Assembly (NCBI GenBank): GCA_943788895.1 | Contig: CALSRZ010000002.1 | Span: forward strand, 62,001 to 126,000 | DNA: 64,000 nucleotides | DNA from: an uncultured Pseudomonadales bacterium | GTDB lineage: Bacteria > Pseudomonadota > Gammaproteobacteria > Pseudomonadales > Porticoccaceae | Reading direction: 5' to 3' | Part shown: piece after piece, positions 20,406 to 30,479 of the stretch | How the letters are laid out: every line of letters starts with the position of its first letter | Position numbering within the stretch: position 1 is the first letter of the stretch | The notes under the pieces: generated by a model | Seen by the model: only the letters and a program-made list of their open reading frames with translations | Database searches by the model: none | Told to the model about the DNA's origin: nothing | Made by a program: the position numbers and the translations under genes

Positions 20406-21013
20406 TGGAACATTATTTAAGTCTGCTCGTCAGATCGATCTTTATTGATAATATCGCCCTGAGCATGTTTTTGGGCATGTGTACCTTTGTCGCACTGTCG
20501 AAGAAAATTGATGCGGCTATTGGTCTGGGTATTGCGGTTGTTGTAGTACAGACGATCACTGTACCAGTGAACAATCTGCTGCTCGGTTACCTGCTGTCGG
20601 AAGGCGCATTGGCCTGGGCCGGTCTGCCGGATGTGGATCTGAGCTTCCTGGTCTATCTGTGCTTTATCGGTGTTATCGCGGCGATTGTACAGATACTGGA
20701 AATGGTATTGGACAAGTATGTCCCTGCGCTCTACAACGCGCTGGGAGTATTCCTGCCACTGATTACGGTGAACTGTGCAATTCTCGGTGGCTCACTGTTG
20801 ATGGCAGAGCGCGGCTATAACTTTTCCGAATCCGTAGTCTACGGCTTGGGTTCGGGTATATCCTGGGCGCTGGCGATTGCGGTACTCGCAGGGATTCGTG
20901 AAAAACTCAAATACAGCGATATTCCCGATGGCCTGCAGGGTCTCGGTATCGTATTTATTACTGTAGGCCTGATCTCATTAGGCTTTATGTCCTTTGGCGG
21001 CATCGACCTCTGA
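20405..21013 (+). CDS. nqrE: Na+-NQR subunit E
   Basis: Membrane subunit E, 202 residues, paralogue of NqrD. It contains the conserved [13 protein letters not shown] and [17 protein letters not shown] segments, both with the cysteines expected to ligate the intramembrane iron-sulfur centre shared with NqrD. ATG 20405 overlaps the nqrD stop by one base. Confidence 0.97.
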   Translation: MEHYLSLLVRSIFIDNIALSMFLGMCTFVALSKKIDAAIGLGIAVVVVQTITVPVNNLLLGYLLSEGALAWAGLPDVDLSFLVYLCFIGVIAAIVQILEMVLDKYVPALYNALGVFLPLITVNCAILGGSLLMAERGYNFSESVVYGLGSGISWALAIAVLAGIREKLKYSDIPDGLQGLGIVFITVGLISLGFMSFGGIDL

Positions 21014-21033
21014 TAACGGAGAAGTAATCACCC

Positions 21034-22257
21034 ATGAGTATTGAAATTTTCCTTGGCGTCGGCATGTTTACTGTTGTAATTCTTGCTCTGGTCGCCTTTA
21101 TCTTGGCGGCGCGGAGCAAGCTTGTAGCATCCGGTAACGTCAGTATTGAAATCAATGGTGAAAAGACCATTACTGTTGCCGCTGGTGACAAGCTTCTGCA
21201 GACATTGTCGAATGCGGGCCTGTTCCTACCCTCTGCCTGTGGTGGCGGTGGTACCTGCGCGCAGTGTAAATGCATTATTTCCGATGGCGGTGGCTCTATG
21301 CTGCCAACTGAGGAATCGCACTTTAATCGCCGCGAAGCCAACGAAGGCTGGAGACTCTCCTGTCAGGCAGCGGTAAAGCAGGATATGAAAATCGAAGTTC
21401 CTGAAGAAGTGTTTGGCGTTAAGCGTTGGGAATGTGAAGTTGAATCAAACCACAATGTTGCCACCTTTATTAAGGAATTAACCCTAAAGCTGCCCGAAGG
21501 CGAAGATGTCGCTTTCCGCGCCGGTGGTTATGTGCAGCTTGAATGTCCGCCTCATCACATTAAATATTCTGACTTTGATATCGAAGAGCAGTATCGCGGC
21601 GACTGGGAACACTTCGGCTTTTTTAAGCACGAGTCAATTGTTACCGAACCAGTGATTCGCGCCTATTCAATGGCCAACTATCCAGACGAGAAGGGCATTG
21701 TTAAATTCAATATCCGTATCGCCACGCCACCGCCGAGATCAGAAGGTATACCGCCAGGACAGATGTCCTCGTACACCTTTGGCTTAAAGCCCGGCGACAA
21801 GATTACCGTCTACGGCCCATTTGGTGAGTTCTTCGCCAAAGAAACTGAAAATGAAATGGTCTTTATTGGTGGTGGTGCAGGTATGGCGCCAATGCGCTCG
21901 CATATCTTCGATCAGCTCAAGCGCATCAAATCCGATCGCAAGATCAGCTTTTGGTACGGCGCACGTTCACTGCGCGAATGCTTTTACGACGATGAATATG
22001 ACGCACTGGCCGCTGAAAACGACAACTTTGACTGGCATTTGGCACTCTCTGATCCACAGCCAGAAGACAACTGGGAAGGCCTGACCGGGTTTATTCACAA
22101 TGTCTTGTATGAGCAGTACCTGAAGGACCACGAAGCGCCTGAAGACTGTGAGTTCTATATGTGCGGGCCGCCAATGATGAACGCCGCTGTAGTGAAGTTA
22201 CTGCAGGATCTGGGTGTCGAGGACGAGAATATCTTCCTTGATGACTTTGGCGGGTAA
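21034..22257 (+). CDS. nqrF: Na+-NQR subunit F (NADH-oxidising)
   Basis: NADH dehydrogenase subunit, 407 residues. One N-terminal helix, a [2Fe-2S] ferredoxin domain with [14 protein letters not shown] near residue 70, the FAD motif RAYSMANYP, and a NAD(H)-binding domain with [12 protein letters not shown] and the C-terminal [10 protein letters not shown]. All cofactor motifs are intact, so the pump encoded here should be complete. Confidence 0.98.
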   Translation: MSIEIFLGVGMFTVVILALVAFILAARSKLVASGNVSIEINGEKTITVAAGDKLLQTLSNAGLFLPSACGGGGTCAQCKCIISDGGGSMLPTEESHFNRREANEGWRLSCQAAVKQDMKIEVPEEVFGVKRWECEVESNHNVATFIKELTLKLPEGEDVAFRAGGYVQLECPPHHIKYSDFDIEEQYRGDWEHFGFFKHESIVTEPVIRAYSMANYPDEKGIVKFNIRIATPPPRSEGIPPGQMSSYTFGLKPGDKITVYGPFGEFFAKETENEMVFIGGGAGMAPMRSHIFDQLKRIKSDRKISFWYGARSLRECFYDDEYDALAAENDNFDWHLALSDPQPEDNWEGLTGFIHNVLYEQYLKDHEAPEDCEFYMCGPPMMNAAVVKLLQDLGVEDENIFLDDFGG

Positions 22258-22265
22258 AGGCTTTT

Positions 22266-23318
22266 ATGAAGTTGCATAGAACAAACACAACGGGGCTTGA
22301 GAAAGCCTCGTTTTTGTTTTTCCTGCTGGTCAGTTTTTCACTGCTCAGCGGCTGTGATCACGCCCCGGAAATTATCAAAATCTCCGGTAGCAAAATGGGC
22401 ACCACATACCATGTGACCATCGTTGCCGATCAGCCAGCCCCGGCGAATCTTGCTGAACAGATCGATCAGGTACTCAGTGCCGTTGATCAATCCATGTCCA
22501 CCTACAAAAGCCAATCCGAACTCAGCCAGTTTAATAGACTGCCAGAGGCTGTGCAGGTTAAAGCTTCAGATCAGTTCTGGACTGTATTGCAAACCAGCGA
22601 AAAAATCTGGCAGCAGAGCAATGGTGCCTTTGATCCCAGTGTTGGCCCAGTGGTCGATCTCTGGGGCTTTGGTCCCAAGACTGGCGAAGATCGCATCCCT
22701 GAAGATGAAGAGATTGCCGCAGCACTGGCAAATAGCGGCTTTGAAAACCTGCTGTTCAACCGTTCAGAGCAGGCAATCAGTAAACAAAAACCCATAGCAG
22801 TGGATCTCTCCGCCGTCGCCAAAGGCTATGCCGTCGATCAGGTTGCAGAGCTTTTAGAGATGTTAGCTCTGCCAGATTATCTGGTGGAAGTGGGCGGTGA
22901 AATGCGTCTCAGTGGCAGCAACCCAGAGGGCAAGCCCTGGCGTGTCGCCATCGAACTGCCGAGCCTGATGCCTCAGGTACAGGAAGTGATTGCCATTCAC
23001 AGTGGCGCTGTGGCAACCTCAGGAGACTATCGCAACTACTTTGAAAAAGACGGTCAGCGCTACTCCCATACAATAGATCCGCGCAGTGGTAGACCAATTA
23101 CCCACAGCTTGGCATCCGTTACCGTGATAGCAGATCACTGTGCCGACGCCGATGCCTGGGCCACCGCACTGATGGTGCTAGGCGAGGAAGAGGGCATGCG
23201 CATTGCCAATCAGTATTCCATTGCTGCCTATATGCTGGTTAGAGGTGGCGAAGATTTTCGCGTAATCAGCAGCGCGGCATTCCAACCCTATTTACCCAAT
23301 GCTGAAAACGAGATTTAA
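22266..23318 (+). CDS. apbE: FAD:protein FMN transferase
   Basis: Periplasmic lipoprotein (lipobox LLSGC, Cys30) that uses FAD to attach FMN covalently to threonines of NqrB and NqrC. Family motifs include SGSKMGTTYHVT, GAFDPSVGPVVDLWGFG and AVDLSAVAKGYAVDQ, with the C-terminal metal-site region ADADAWATALMV. Placed in the nqr operon 8 bases after nqrF, which fits its maturation role. Confidence 0.96.
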   Translation: MKLHRTNTTGLEKASFLFFLLVSFSLLSGCDHAPEIIKISGSKMGTTYHVTIVADQPAPANLAEQIDQVLSAVDQSMSTYKSQSELSQFNRLPEAVQVKASDQFWTVLQTSEKIWQQSNGAFDPSVGPVVDLWGFGPKTGEDRIPEDEEIAAALANSGFENLLFNRSEQAISKQKPIAVDLSAVAKGYAVDQVAELLEMLALPDYLVEVGGEMRLSGSNPEGKPWRVAIELPSLMPQVQEVIAIHSGAVATSGDYRNYFEKDGQRYSHTIDPRSGRPITHSLASVTVIADHCADADAWATALMVLGEEEGMRIANQYSIAAYMLVRGGEDFRVISSAAFQPYLPNAENEI

Positions 23319-23321
23319 GCT

Positions 23322-23552
23322 ATGGCCGAATTACTACTAACCGTTGTTATATTAGCCCTGATCATTGCCGGCATGGCAATCGGTGCGATTTTACAAAACA
23401 AACCTATTACCGGCTCTTGCGGTGGTGTGGGTGCCGCTCTGGGTGAAGAAAATTACAACTGTGATATTTGTGGTGGAGACCCAAATAAATGTGATGAACA
23501 GGAAGACTCGAATTTAGCTTATAACGCATCGTCTGAGGACAAACAACAATAA
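23322..23552 (+). CDS. nqrM: Na+-NQR maturation protein NqrM
   Basis: 76-residue membrane-anchored protein required for Na+-NQR assembly and thought to deliver iron to the NqrD/E site. It has one N-terminal helix and four cysteines in GSCGGVG and [15 protein letters not shown]. Its stop overlaps the sthA start by one base. The apbE-nqrM order is the usual one. Confidence 0.95.
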   Translation: MAELLLTVVILALIIAGMAIGAILQNKPITGSCGGVGAALGEENYNCDICGGDPNKCDEQEDSNLAYNASSEDKQQ

Positions 23553-24979
23553 TGAAAGAGACACACTACGATTTAATCGTAATTGGGAGTGGCCCCGCTG
23601 GAGAAGGCGCGGCAATGAATGCAATAAAACAGGGATGGCGAGTAGCGGTGGTCGATGAGCGACCAATGGCCGGCGGCAACTGTACTCATCTCGGTACCAT
23701 CCCCTCAAAGGCACTGCGTCAGTCAGTGCGTCGTATGATGCAATACAACACCATGCCGATGTTTCGCGCCGTCGGTGAGCCGCGCTGGTTCTCCTTCCCG
23801 GAAGTGATGAAAGCCGCAGGCAATGTTATTACCAAGCAGGTAGAGGGTCGCACCAAAGGCTATGCCCGCAATAGAGTGCATATGCATACAGGTCGCGCCA
23901 AGTTTATTGGCACTCATGAAATTGCCGTGACCGGCAGCGACGACAAAGTGATTACTCTAAGAGCCAAAAACTTTCTTTTAGCCACAGGTTCGAGCCCCTA
24001 CAGACCAGATGATATCGACTTCGATCATCCAAATATTTTTGATAGCGATTCGATTTTATCCCTCGACCACACACCGCGAAATATTATTATTTACGGTGCT
24101 GGTGTTATCGGTTGTGAATACGCCTCAATCTTTTCCGGCCTCGACACCAGAGTCGACCTAATCAATACCAGAGAATGGCTGATGAGCTTTCTCGACGATG
24201 AAATCTCCGATGCCCTTAGCTACCACCTGCGCGATCTCAATGTGATGGTGCGTCACAATGAAGAGTATAAATCGGTAACCACCAATGAAAACGGTGTCAC
24301 CATCGAGCTTATGTCAGGCAAGCGGGTTCATGGTGAAGCACTACTCTGGTCCAATGGCCGCAGTGGTAATACCAAAAATCTCGGTCTCGAAGAAGTCGGG
24401 CTGGAGGTTGACCAGCGCGGTCAGATTAAAGTTAACAAAGACTACCAGACCGCAGTTCCGCATATTTATGCTGCCGGTGATGTAATCGGCTGGCCAGCAC
24501 TGGCCGGTGCCGCCTATGATCAGGGCCGTTTTGCCGCCTCACATATGTGCGGCGTAGACGATCAGTATCGAGTAGAGGACGTTGCTACTGGTATCTGGAC
24601 GATCCCAGAAATCAGCTTTGTCGGTAAAAACGAAAGAGAGTTAACCGAACAAAAGATTCCCTATGAAATTGGTCGCGCCTACTTTAAAGATACGGCTCGA
24701 GCGCATATCTCCGGTGAAGAGGTGGGCATGCTAAAAATTCTTTTTCATCAGGAAACCCTAGAGATATTGGGAATTCATTGCTTTGGTGCCGAAGCCGCCG
24801 AGATTATCCATATTGGCCAGGCGATTATGAATCAGGAAGGTGAAGCCAACAGCATCAAATACTTTGCTCGCACCACCTTTAACTACCCGACAATGGCCGA
24901 GGCCTATCGAATAGCCTCGGTGAATGGTTTAAATAGAATCAGCCGCGAACGCCGCCATTTTGAAGGCAAGCGTTACTAG
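23552..24979 (+). CDS. sthA: soluble pyridine nucleotide transhydrogenase
   Basis: FAD-dependent soluble transhydrogenase that equilibrates NADPH + NAD+ with NADP+ + NADH. 475 residues. The FAD Rossmann motif is [14 protein letters not shown], with [14 protein letters not shown] where related disulfide reductases have a two-cysteine motif; only one cysteine is present, the expected SthA feature. Also NAD-binding [14 protein letters not shown] and [13 protein letters not shown]. The start codon overlaps nqrM's stop, so it is translationally coupled to the nqr operon, linking the NADPH pool to Na+ pumping. Its end overlaps a convergent gene by 4 bases. Confidence 0.96.
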   Translation: MKETHYDLIVIGSGPAGEGAAMNAIKQGWRVAVVDERPMAGGNCTHLGTIPSKALRQSVRRMMQYNTMPMFRAVGEPRWFSFPEVMKAAGNVITKQVEGRTKGYARNRVHMHTGRAKFIGTHEIAVTGSDDKVITLRAKNFLLATGSSPYRPDDIDFDHPNIFDSDSILSLDHTPRNIIIYGAGVIGCEYASIFSGLDTRVDLINTREWLMSFLDDEISDALSYHLRDLNVMVRHNEEYKSVTTNENGVTIELMSGKRVHGEALLWSNGRSGNTKNLGLEEVGLEVDQRGQIKVNKDYQTAVPHIYAAGDVIGWPALAGAAYDQGRFAASHMCGVDDQYRVEDVATGIWTIPEISFVGKNERELTEQKIPYEIGRAYFKDTARAHISGEEVGMLKILFHQETLEILGIHCFGAEAAEIIHIGQAIMNQEGEANSIKYFARTTFNYPTMAEAYRIASVNGLNRISRERRHFEGKRY

Positions 24980-25285
24980 TCCTGCGGATTATTAGATGGG
25001 TGCTTTACCACCGAGTAGAGCACCCAGTTATCCTCGAAATAGACCACATAATCTGCGTAAATCCACTGACTGATCGGCGGCTCGCCCACTGCATCGGTGA
25101 TTTCCTGTGGGTCGCCGAAATCCCTTCGTACATCCTGTTTGTTCATGCTGCGCACGGGCATATCCAGATCAGACTTTACGTGTCTGTTCGCCTAGGGGCA
25201 GGGTGATTGTCTCTGCCGTGGTGACGGGTGTGATTAGAAATAGGCTGAAGAGAGTGATCAAGGAGCCTGTGATAAGTTTATTCAT
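24976..25285 (-). CDS. small exported protein, SmpA/BamE-like core, frameshifted
   Basis: From ATG 25285, preceded by AGGA, the minus strand encodes a signal peptide ([18 protein letters not shown], then [19 protein letters not shown]). It then hits a stop unless one base near 25174 is dropped. The restored protein continues [20 protein letters not shown] and ends [15 protein letters not shown]. That layout (signal, conserved RGM/RSM-x-Q-x-V-xx-xFG, then a YxxF-VYFE strand) is common in small gammaproteobacterial periplasmic proteins. Function unknown. Confidence 0.7.
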
Positions 25286-25435
25286 AGCCAAAATCCTGTT
25301 TGGTCGTTATCAATAAATTGTTGATAGTTTAAATAATAGATAGGCTAATTGTAGGTCAAACAATCGCGGATAACCCTGTTTGATTATCAGTACTGTTATC
25401 CAATGATTGGTTTATATCCTCATGCTGGCGTAGGG

Positions 25436-25515
25436 ACGACACCCCGGGCAGGCCGGGGCCAGTATCTCTATGGCTCGCGGCGTAATTCTATAGATCCCAG
25501 CCTTCGCTGGGATGT
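25436..25515. repeat. extragenic palindromic repeat unit upstream of lolC
   Basis: Two hairpins: CCCCGG/CCGGGG (25442-25447 with 25453-25458) and ATCCCAGC-CTTC-GCTGGGAT (25494-25513). The second resembles the dispersed repeats of GATCCC-type hairpins frequent between genes in many bacteria. Probably a mobile extragenic palindrome rather than an operator, although it sits in the lolC leader. Confidence 0.6.
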
Positions 25516-25581
25516 GGTTACTCCACTGTAAATACCCCGCCGATTGTTGTGTGTCACGCGGCTTTCGGGTTTAATCCCTGC

Positions 25582-26832
25582 ATGTTATCCAACCTCCCGC
25601 TTTTTATCGGCTTACGCTATACCCGCAGCAAACGCAGTGAAGGATTTGTCTCCTTTATCTCGGGGTTTTCCCTGTGCGCTATGGCCTTGGGTGTCACTGC
25701 ATTAATTATCGTGCTGTCGGTAATGAATGGCTTTGATCGCGAAATTAAATCCCGCCTGTTAAAAGTTGTTCCCCATATCACGCTCACCAGCTCCCAGGGT
25801 TTTAATCCGGCGCAGATTGCCGATCTACAAAACCAGTTTATAAGCGATCAGTCGGTTATCTCCGTGGTGCCAATATTGCAGAGCTTTGTCATGATCTCCC
25901 ATAAGGAGCAGCAGACCGGGGTGGTTTTGCAGGGCATAGATCCACAGTTAGCAAGCGCTGAAAAACTCGCCGACAATATGCTCACAGGCCATATTCAACA
26001 GCTTGCTGAAGGTGGGTTTGGCATTATTCTCGGTAGCCAGTTAGCGCGCAAACTGGATGTGTTTGTCGGTGACAGGCTGCAACTAACATTACCCAAAGTC
26101 AGTGTAACCCCCGCCGGTATCTTTCCTCGCATCAAGCGGGTGACTGTGGTGGGTATCTTCCAGGTAGGCGCCCAAGTGGATGCCTCAGTAGCGTTTATCA
26201 ATCATCGCGATGGCCAAAAACTGTTGCAGATGGGGGAGCGCTACCAGGGTGTACAGATAGAACTCTCTGACCCCTTTTTGGCCGATAGCTGGCTGTTGCA
26301 GCATAAGGGACAACTAACTGCTGATTCCACTCAATGGCGTACCTGGATGGATGATATGGGTTCGCTGTTTCAGGCGATGCGTATGGAGAAGGTGATTGTT
26401 AGCCTGCTGCTGTCGGTGATTATTGCGGTTGCTGCGTTTAATATTGTCGCCAGCTTGGTATTGATGGTCTCGGACAAGCGCAAGGATATTGCTGTGGTTC
26501 GAACTCTGGGTGCATCCTCAGCGACGGTAATTAAGATCTTTATAATTCAGGGGTTGGCGGTAGGGGCCCTAGGTATTGTTAGCGGTACGATTCTCGGTTG
26601 CCTGCTGGCCTTTTTTATTGGCGATATTGTCGCCGCAATTGAAAGCCTGAGTGGCTTTTATATGTTTGATCCATCGGTCTATCTTATCAGTGCGCTGCCA
26701 TCGCGAATTCTTATTGGCGATGTACTGATAGTGGTTGGCGGTGCATTTTTAATCAGTTTTCTCGCTACCCTGTATCCGGCGTGGCGAGCTGGAAAAGTTT
26801 TACCTGCGGAGGCTTTACGCTATGACCAATAA
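25582..26832 (+). CDS. lolC: lipoprotein-releasing ABC transporter permease LolC
   Basis: Inner-membrane subunit of the LolCDE complex that extracts lipoproteins for transfer to LolA. The protein starts MLSNLPLFIGLRYTRSKRS from ATG 25582 (the upstream in-frame GTG adds an atypical MCHAAFGFNPC). It has the first helix and MNGFDREIKSRLLKVVPHI, a periplasmic domain, and three C-terminal helices ending [19 protein letters not shown]. lolD begins 11 bases before its stop. Confidence 0.95.
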   Translation: MLSNLPLFIGLRYTRSKRSEGFVSFISGFSLCAMALGVTALIIVLSVMNGFDREIKSRLLKVVPHITLTSSQGFNPAQIADLQNQFISDQSVISVVPILQSFVMISHKEQQTGVVLQGIDPQLASAEKLADNMLTGHIQQLAEGGFGIILGSQLARKLDVFVGDRLQLTLPKVSVTPAGIFPRIKRVTVVGIFQVGAQVDASVAFINHRDGQKLLQMGERYQGVQIELSDPFLADSWLLQHKGQLTADSTQWRTWMDDMGSLFQAMRMEKVIVSLLLSVIIAVAAFNIVASLVLMVSDKRKDIAVVRTLGASSATVIKIFIIQGLAVGALGIVSGTILGCLLAFFIGDIVAAIESLSGFYMFDPSVYLISALPSRILIGDVLIVVGGAFLISFLATLYPAWRAGKVLPAEALRYDQ

Positions 26833-27556
26833 CAGTCCCTTTGTCTTGGAGGCCATGAATATAGGTCGTGATTACTCACAGGGCGAAACGCTGCTACCGG
26901 TGTTACGCGATCTGAATATTACTGTGACAGGCGGTGAAAAGCTGGCTGTGGTCGGTGTCTCTGGCTCGGGTAAAACCACGTTACTCAATCTGCTCGGTGG
27001 TCTCGATGATCCCACTGCAGGCAATGTAAATGTCTGTGGTCAGGACTGGAAAGGCGTAGATGCCTCAGCGCGGGCCCAGTGGCGAAATAAGCATGTGGGT
27101 TTTGTCTATCAGTTTCATCATCTGCTTGGCGAGTTTTCGGCACTGGAAAATGTCGCGCTTCCCTGTCTGATTGGTGGTGCCTCGGTTGCTGAATCCCAGC
27201 AGCGAGCCACTGAACTGTTAGCCAAGGTTGGTCTGGCCGATCGAGTTGATCATAAGCCGGCAGAGCTCTCTGGTGGTGAACGACAGCGTGTGGCTATTGC
27301 CCGTGCATTGGTAACCTCTCCGTCGGTGGTATTGATGGATGAGCCGACCGGCAATCTTGATCCCCATACTGCCGGGATTATATTGGATCTGTTACTAGAG
27401 CTTAATCAGTCGCTGAAAATTTCCTTTGTGGTGGTGACCCATGACCCTGCTATAGCAGGGCGAATGGATCGCATTGTTAAATTAGTTGAAGGAAAGTTAG
27501 TTGACGCTCAGTTGGTTGATGGCCAGTTGATAGAGGCGGAGCCAGCTGTTGTTTAA
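26822..27556 (+). CDS. lolD: lipoprotein-releasing ABC transporter ATPase LolD
   Basis: Cytoplasmic ATPase of LolCDE. Walker [17 protein letters not shown], the Q-loop region [18 protein letters not shown], signature [15 protein letters not shown] and Walker [13 protein letters not shown] are intact. 244 residues, slightly longer than usual because of a C-terminal tail with a repeated [16 protein letters not shown] sequence. Overlaps both lolC and lolE, indicating one translationally coupled operon. Confidence 0.96.
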   Translation: MTNNSPFVLEAMNIGRDYSQGETLLPVLRDLNITVTGGEKLAVVGVSGSGKTTLLNLLGGLDDPTAGNVNVCGQDWKGVDASARAQWRNKHVGFVYQFHHLLGEFSALENVALPCLIGGASVAESQQRATELLAKVGLADRVDHKPAELSGGERQRVAIARALVTSPSVVLMDEPTGNLDPHTAGIILDLLLELNQSLKISFVVVTHDPAIAGRMDRIVKLVEGKLVDAQLVDGQLIEAEPAVV

Positions 27557-28787
27557 ACCCATTCCACTTTTTCTAGGACTGCGTTACTTTTTCTCAGGGA
27601 GCCGCAGTGCTTCCAGTGGCCAAAATAATCGATTGGTGTCGTTTATTTCGACATTGGCAATCTCTGGGCTGGTATTAGGTGTTGGCCTGCTAGTAGTTGT
27701 TCTCTCGGTGATGAATGGTTTTGATCGCGAGTTGCGGGAACGCATTCTTGCGGTGGTTCCCCATGTACAAATTATTCATAACAGTGGTGTGGAAAACTGG
27801 CAGCAGCAGGCTGCGGCTATTGCGGCGCAACCAGCGGTCTCTGAAGTAAGCCCCTACAATGAGGTCAATGGTCTAATTAATTTCCGTCGCGACAGCAGAC
27901 CGGTGCAGCTACTGGGACTGACCCCGGAGGCGCTGCCAGCAGGTATTGCCACGGTGTTTAAAGAGGCTGGAGTAGAGTTACCTCCAGCGGGCCAGCTGCT
28001 GCTCTCGGAGGTTATAGCAAGTAATCTTAATATTACCCTGGGCCAGCGGGTGACGATTATTATTCCTGCTGCTACAGGCCCGACAAAAGCGGTTTCTCTA
28101 AAGGTAGCAGGCCTGTTCTCAACCCATACCGAGGTTGATCAGCTATTGGCGATTGCCAATCTCGAGCAGGTGGCGGAGATCGCTAATTTGCCAGCAGCTC
28201 AGGTAAAGGGCTTTCGCGTGCAGATCGAAGATCAATTTAATGCCCGTCAACAGGGCTATCAGCTTCTTGAGCAGTTGCCCTATGGCTATGGATTTCGCGA
28301 CTGGTTTCAAACCCATGGCAACCTTTATCAGGCGATTCAGTTATCGCGCAATATGGTTGGCCTGTTGATCTTTATGATTATTGCCATTGCGGCTTTTAAT
28401 GTTATTTCAATGCTAATGATGTCGGTGATCGATAAGCGTCGAGATATTGCGATTCTGCAAACTCTGGGGCTCTCGCGTCCGGATATTCTGCGTCTGTTTT
28501 TAATTCAGGGGGCTTTTATTGGCCTGTTTGGTATTGCTATTGGGGTAGGGCTGGGTGTGCTGGGTTCTATCTGGGTGGCGGATCTGGTCGGCTTTATGGA
28601 GTCGCTACTGGGTTTGAGCTTTTTAAATACCGAGGTCTATCCGATCGATTATATTCCCGTGGATTTGCGCTGGTCTGATGTGTTGATGGTGGCTGGAGCG
28701 GCGTTGCTTCTCAATCTGCTGGCAACTCTGTACCCGGCGTTGCGTGCCAGCCGTATGGTGCCTGCCGAAGAGCTTCGTTACGAATAA
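27549..28787 (+). CDS. lolE: lipoprotein-releasing permease LolE (LolC/E family)
   Basis: Second permease of the Lol complex, a LolC paralogue (MNGFDRELRERILAVVPHV; C-terminus LYPALRASRMVPAEELRYE). It starts with TTG 27549 inside the end of lolD (8-base overlap). 412 residues, four predicted membrane helices around a large periplasmic domain. Position after lolD makes LolE the best name. Confidence 0.94.
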   Translation: MFKPIPLFLGLRYFFSGSRSASSGQNNRLVSFISTLAISGLVLGVGLLVVVLSVMNGFDRELRERILAVVPHVQIIHNSGVENWQQQAAAIAAQPAVSEVSPYNEVNGLINFRRDSRPVQLLGLTPEALPAGIATVFKEAGVELPPAGQLLLSEVIASNLNITLGQRVTIIIPAATGPTKAVSLKVAGLFSTHTEVDQLLAIANLEQVAEIANLPAAQVKGFRVQIEDQFNARQQGYQLLEQLPYGYGFRDWFQTHGNLYQAIQLSRNMVGLLIFMIIAIAAFNVISMLMMSVIDKRRDIAILQTLGLSRPDILRLFLIQGAFIGLFGIAIGVGLGVLGSIWVADLVGFMESLLGLSFLNTEVYPIDYIPVDLRWSDVLMVAGAALLLNLLATLYPALRASRMVPAEELRYE

Positions 28788-28804
28788 TCTTGTCACTAAG
28801 AGCT

Positions 28805-29335
28805 TTATTTGTTTATCTGCAAAAGACGCGCCTGTTTGCGCTTTTCCCAGTTGCGAATCACTTTCCAGCGCCATAGATAGTTGATGGCAAAGTATCCACA
28901 GCTGGCAAATACTAAGCCGCACAGCAGGCTCCCTGTCATTAATGGCAGCAGGATCTGTGCGCCGATATTGGAAAACCATTCCCAGGTTAGAGAGACGGTA
29001 AAGTTTATGGGGTCGCTGCCGAGTAAAAAACTGCCAAAGCGGTGCGTTAGATAAAACATCGGGGCAATGGTCAGCGGATTGCTAATCCAGATTGTCAGTA
29101 CCGATATTGGCAGGTTGGCATGCCACCAAAAAGCCAGTGCAGCGGCAATAAAGGTTTGCCCTGGCAGTGGCATAAAGGCGGAAAAAATACCGATAAATAC
29201 CGCCAGTGAAACTGACTCCCTATTGATATGCAGAAGATTGGGGTCGCGAATCAGTGGCTCAGTCCATCCCAATGAGGGATGTTTTAGGACTTTGGCAAAG
29301 TCGGGCAGTATTCGGCGAATGGTTTTTCTGGGCAT
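28805..29335 (-). CDS. DUF2062 domain-containing membrane protein
   Basis: 176-residue inner-membrane protein with the DUF2062 pattern: HPSLGWTEPLIRDPNLLHIN, then ESVSLAVFIGIFSAFMPLPG and WISNPLTIAPMFYLTHRFG. Biochemical role unknown. It runs convergent to lolE with a gap of 17 bases; a DUF2062 gene beside lolCDE is familiar from other gammaproteobacteria. Confidence 0.9.
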   Translation of the reverse strand: MPRKTIRRILPDFAKVLKHPSLGWTEPLIRDPNLLHINRESVSLAVFIGIFSAFMPLPGQTFIAAALAFWWHANLPISVLTIWISNPLTIAPMFYLTHRFGSFLLGSDPINFTVSLTWEWFSNIGAQILLPLMTGSLLCGLVFASCGYFAINYLWRWKVIRNWEKRKQARLLQINK

Positions 29336-29543
29336 GCTTTTTAACAGGGGCGGTCAACTTGGGGTGGGTATTATGCCCTCAATAATTGTGGTGAACTACT
29401 CTTATATACTGTTGGCCGTTTAATTTGGCTCAGGCGATCTAAAAAATTTAACCATCAGTAATAATCAGAGACGGACTTATCCCTATTGCGCGGCTACAAT
29501 AGTCGGCATTAATTAAATTAATTCGAATTAAAGGAATCACAGA

Positions 29544-30479
29544 ATGCAACCGGCACTCGCCATCAGTCAGTTGAATAAAACCTATGAAGGAAATTTCCAG
29601 GCGCTAAAAGGCATATCCCTGGAAGTGCAGCCCGGAGACTTCTTTGCACTACTCGGCCCCAACGGTGCCGGTAAATCCACCACCATTGGCATTATTTGTT
29701 CGCTGGTTTTAAAGACCAGTGGCACGGTAAGTATCTTTGGTTGCGATATAGATACGGACTTTTCACAGGCCAAACAACATGTTGGCGTGGTGCCTCAGGA
29801 ATTTAATTTTAATCAGTTTGAAAAGCCGGTCGATATCCTGATTAACCAGGCCGGTTACTTTGGTATCCCCCGAGAAATAGCTGCCGAGCGCGCTGAAAAG
29901 TACCTGCGTCAGCTGGGCCTCTGGGATAAGAGCCATGTGCCATCGCGCACACTTTCCGGTGGTATGAAACGTCGCCTGATGATTGCTCGTGCATTGATTC
30001 ATGAACCTAAACTATTGGTTCTCGATGAGCCTACAGCCGGCGTGGATATTGAGCTGCGCCGTTCCATGTGGGAGTTTCTTCGCGAGATCAATGCTCAGGG
30101 AACAACGATTATTTTAACCACACATTATCTCGAAGAGGCCGAAAGCCTGTGTCGCAATGTGGCGATTATTGACCATGGCGAGATTATCCAAAACACCAGT
30201 ATCCGCGCCTTATTACAGCAGCTTAATAAAGAGCTGTTTGTTCTGGATATTCGTGAACAGTTAAGCGAATGCCCGAGTATTGAAGGCTATCCAATAACCC
30301 TGGTCGACGACCATACATTAGAGGTCGAAGTCGAGAAGTCCCAGTCGATCAATGAACTTTTTGATGCCCTGAGCAGCGCGGGTATTCATGTGTTGAGTAT
30401 GCGCAATAAAACCAATCGCCTGGAAGAGCTGTTCTTTGATCTGGTGGAGAAGAATTTATCAGGAGATAAAAATGACTAA
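29544..30479 (+). CDS. ABC transporter ATP-binding protein (YadG-like)
   Basis: ATPase of an ABC-2 type exporter. Walker A GPNGAGKSTTIGII, signature LSGGMKRRLMIARALIHEPK and Walker B LLVLDEPTAGVDIELR are intact; 311 residues including the C-terminal extension common in YadG/CcmA-type ATPases. It overlaps its permease by 8 bases. Substrate unknown; a drug/lipid/polysaccharide exporter label would be a guess. Confidence 0.92.
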   Translation: MQPALAISQLNKTYEGNFQALKGISLEVQPGDFFALLGPNGAGKSTTIGIICSLVLKTSGTVSIFGCDIDTDFSQAKQHVGVVPQEFNFNQFEKPVDILINQAGYFGIPREIAAERAEKYLRQLGLWDKSHVPSRTLSGGMKRRLMIARALIHEPKLLVLDEPTAGVDIELRRSMWEFLREINAQGTTIILTTHYLEEAESLCRNVAIIDHGEIIQNTSIRALLQQLNKELFVLDIREQLSECPSIEGYPITLVDDHTLEVEVEKSQSINELFDALSSAGIHVLSMRNKTNRLEELFFDLVEKNLSGDKND

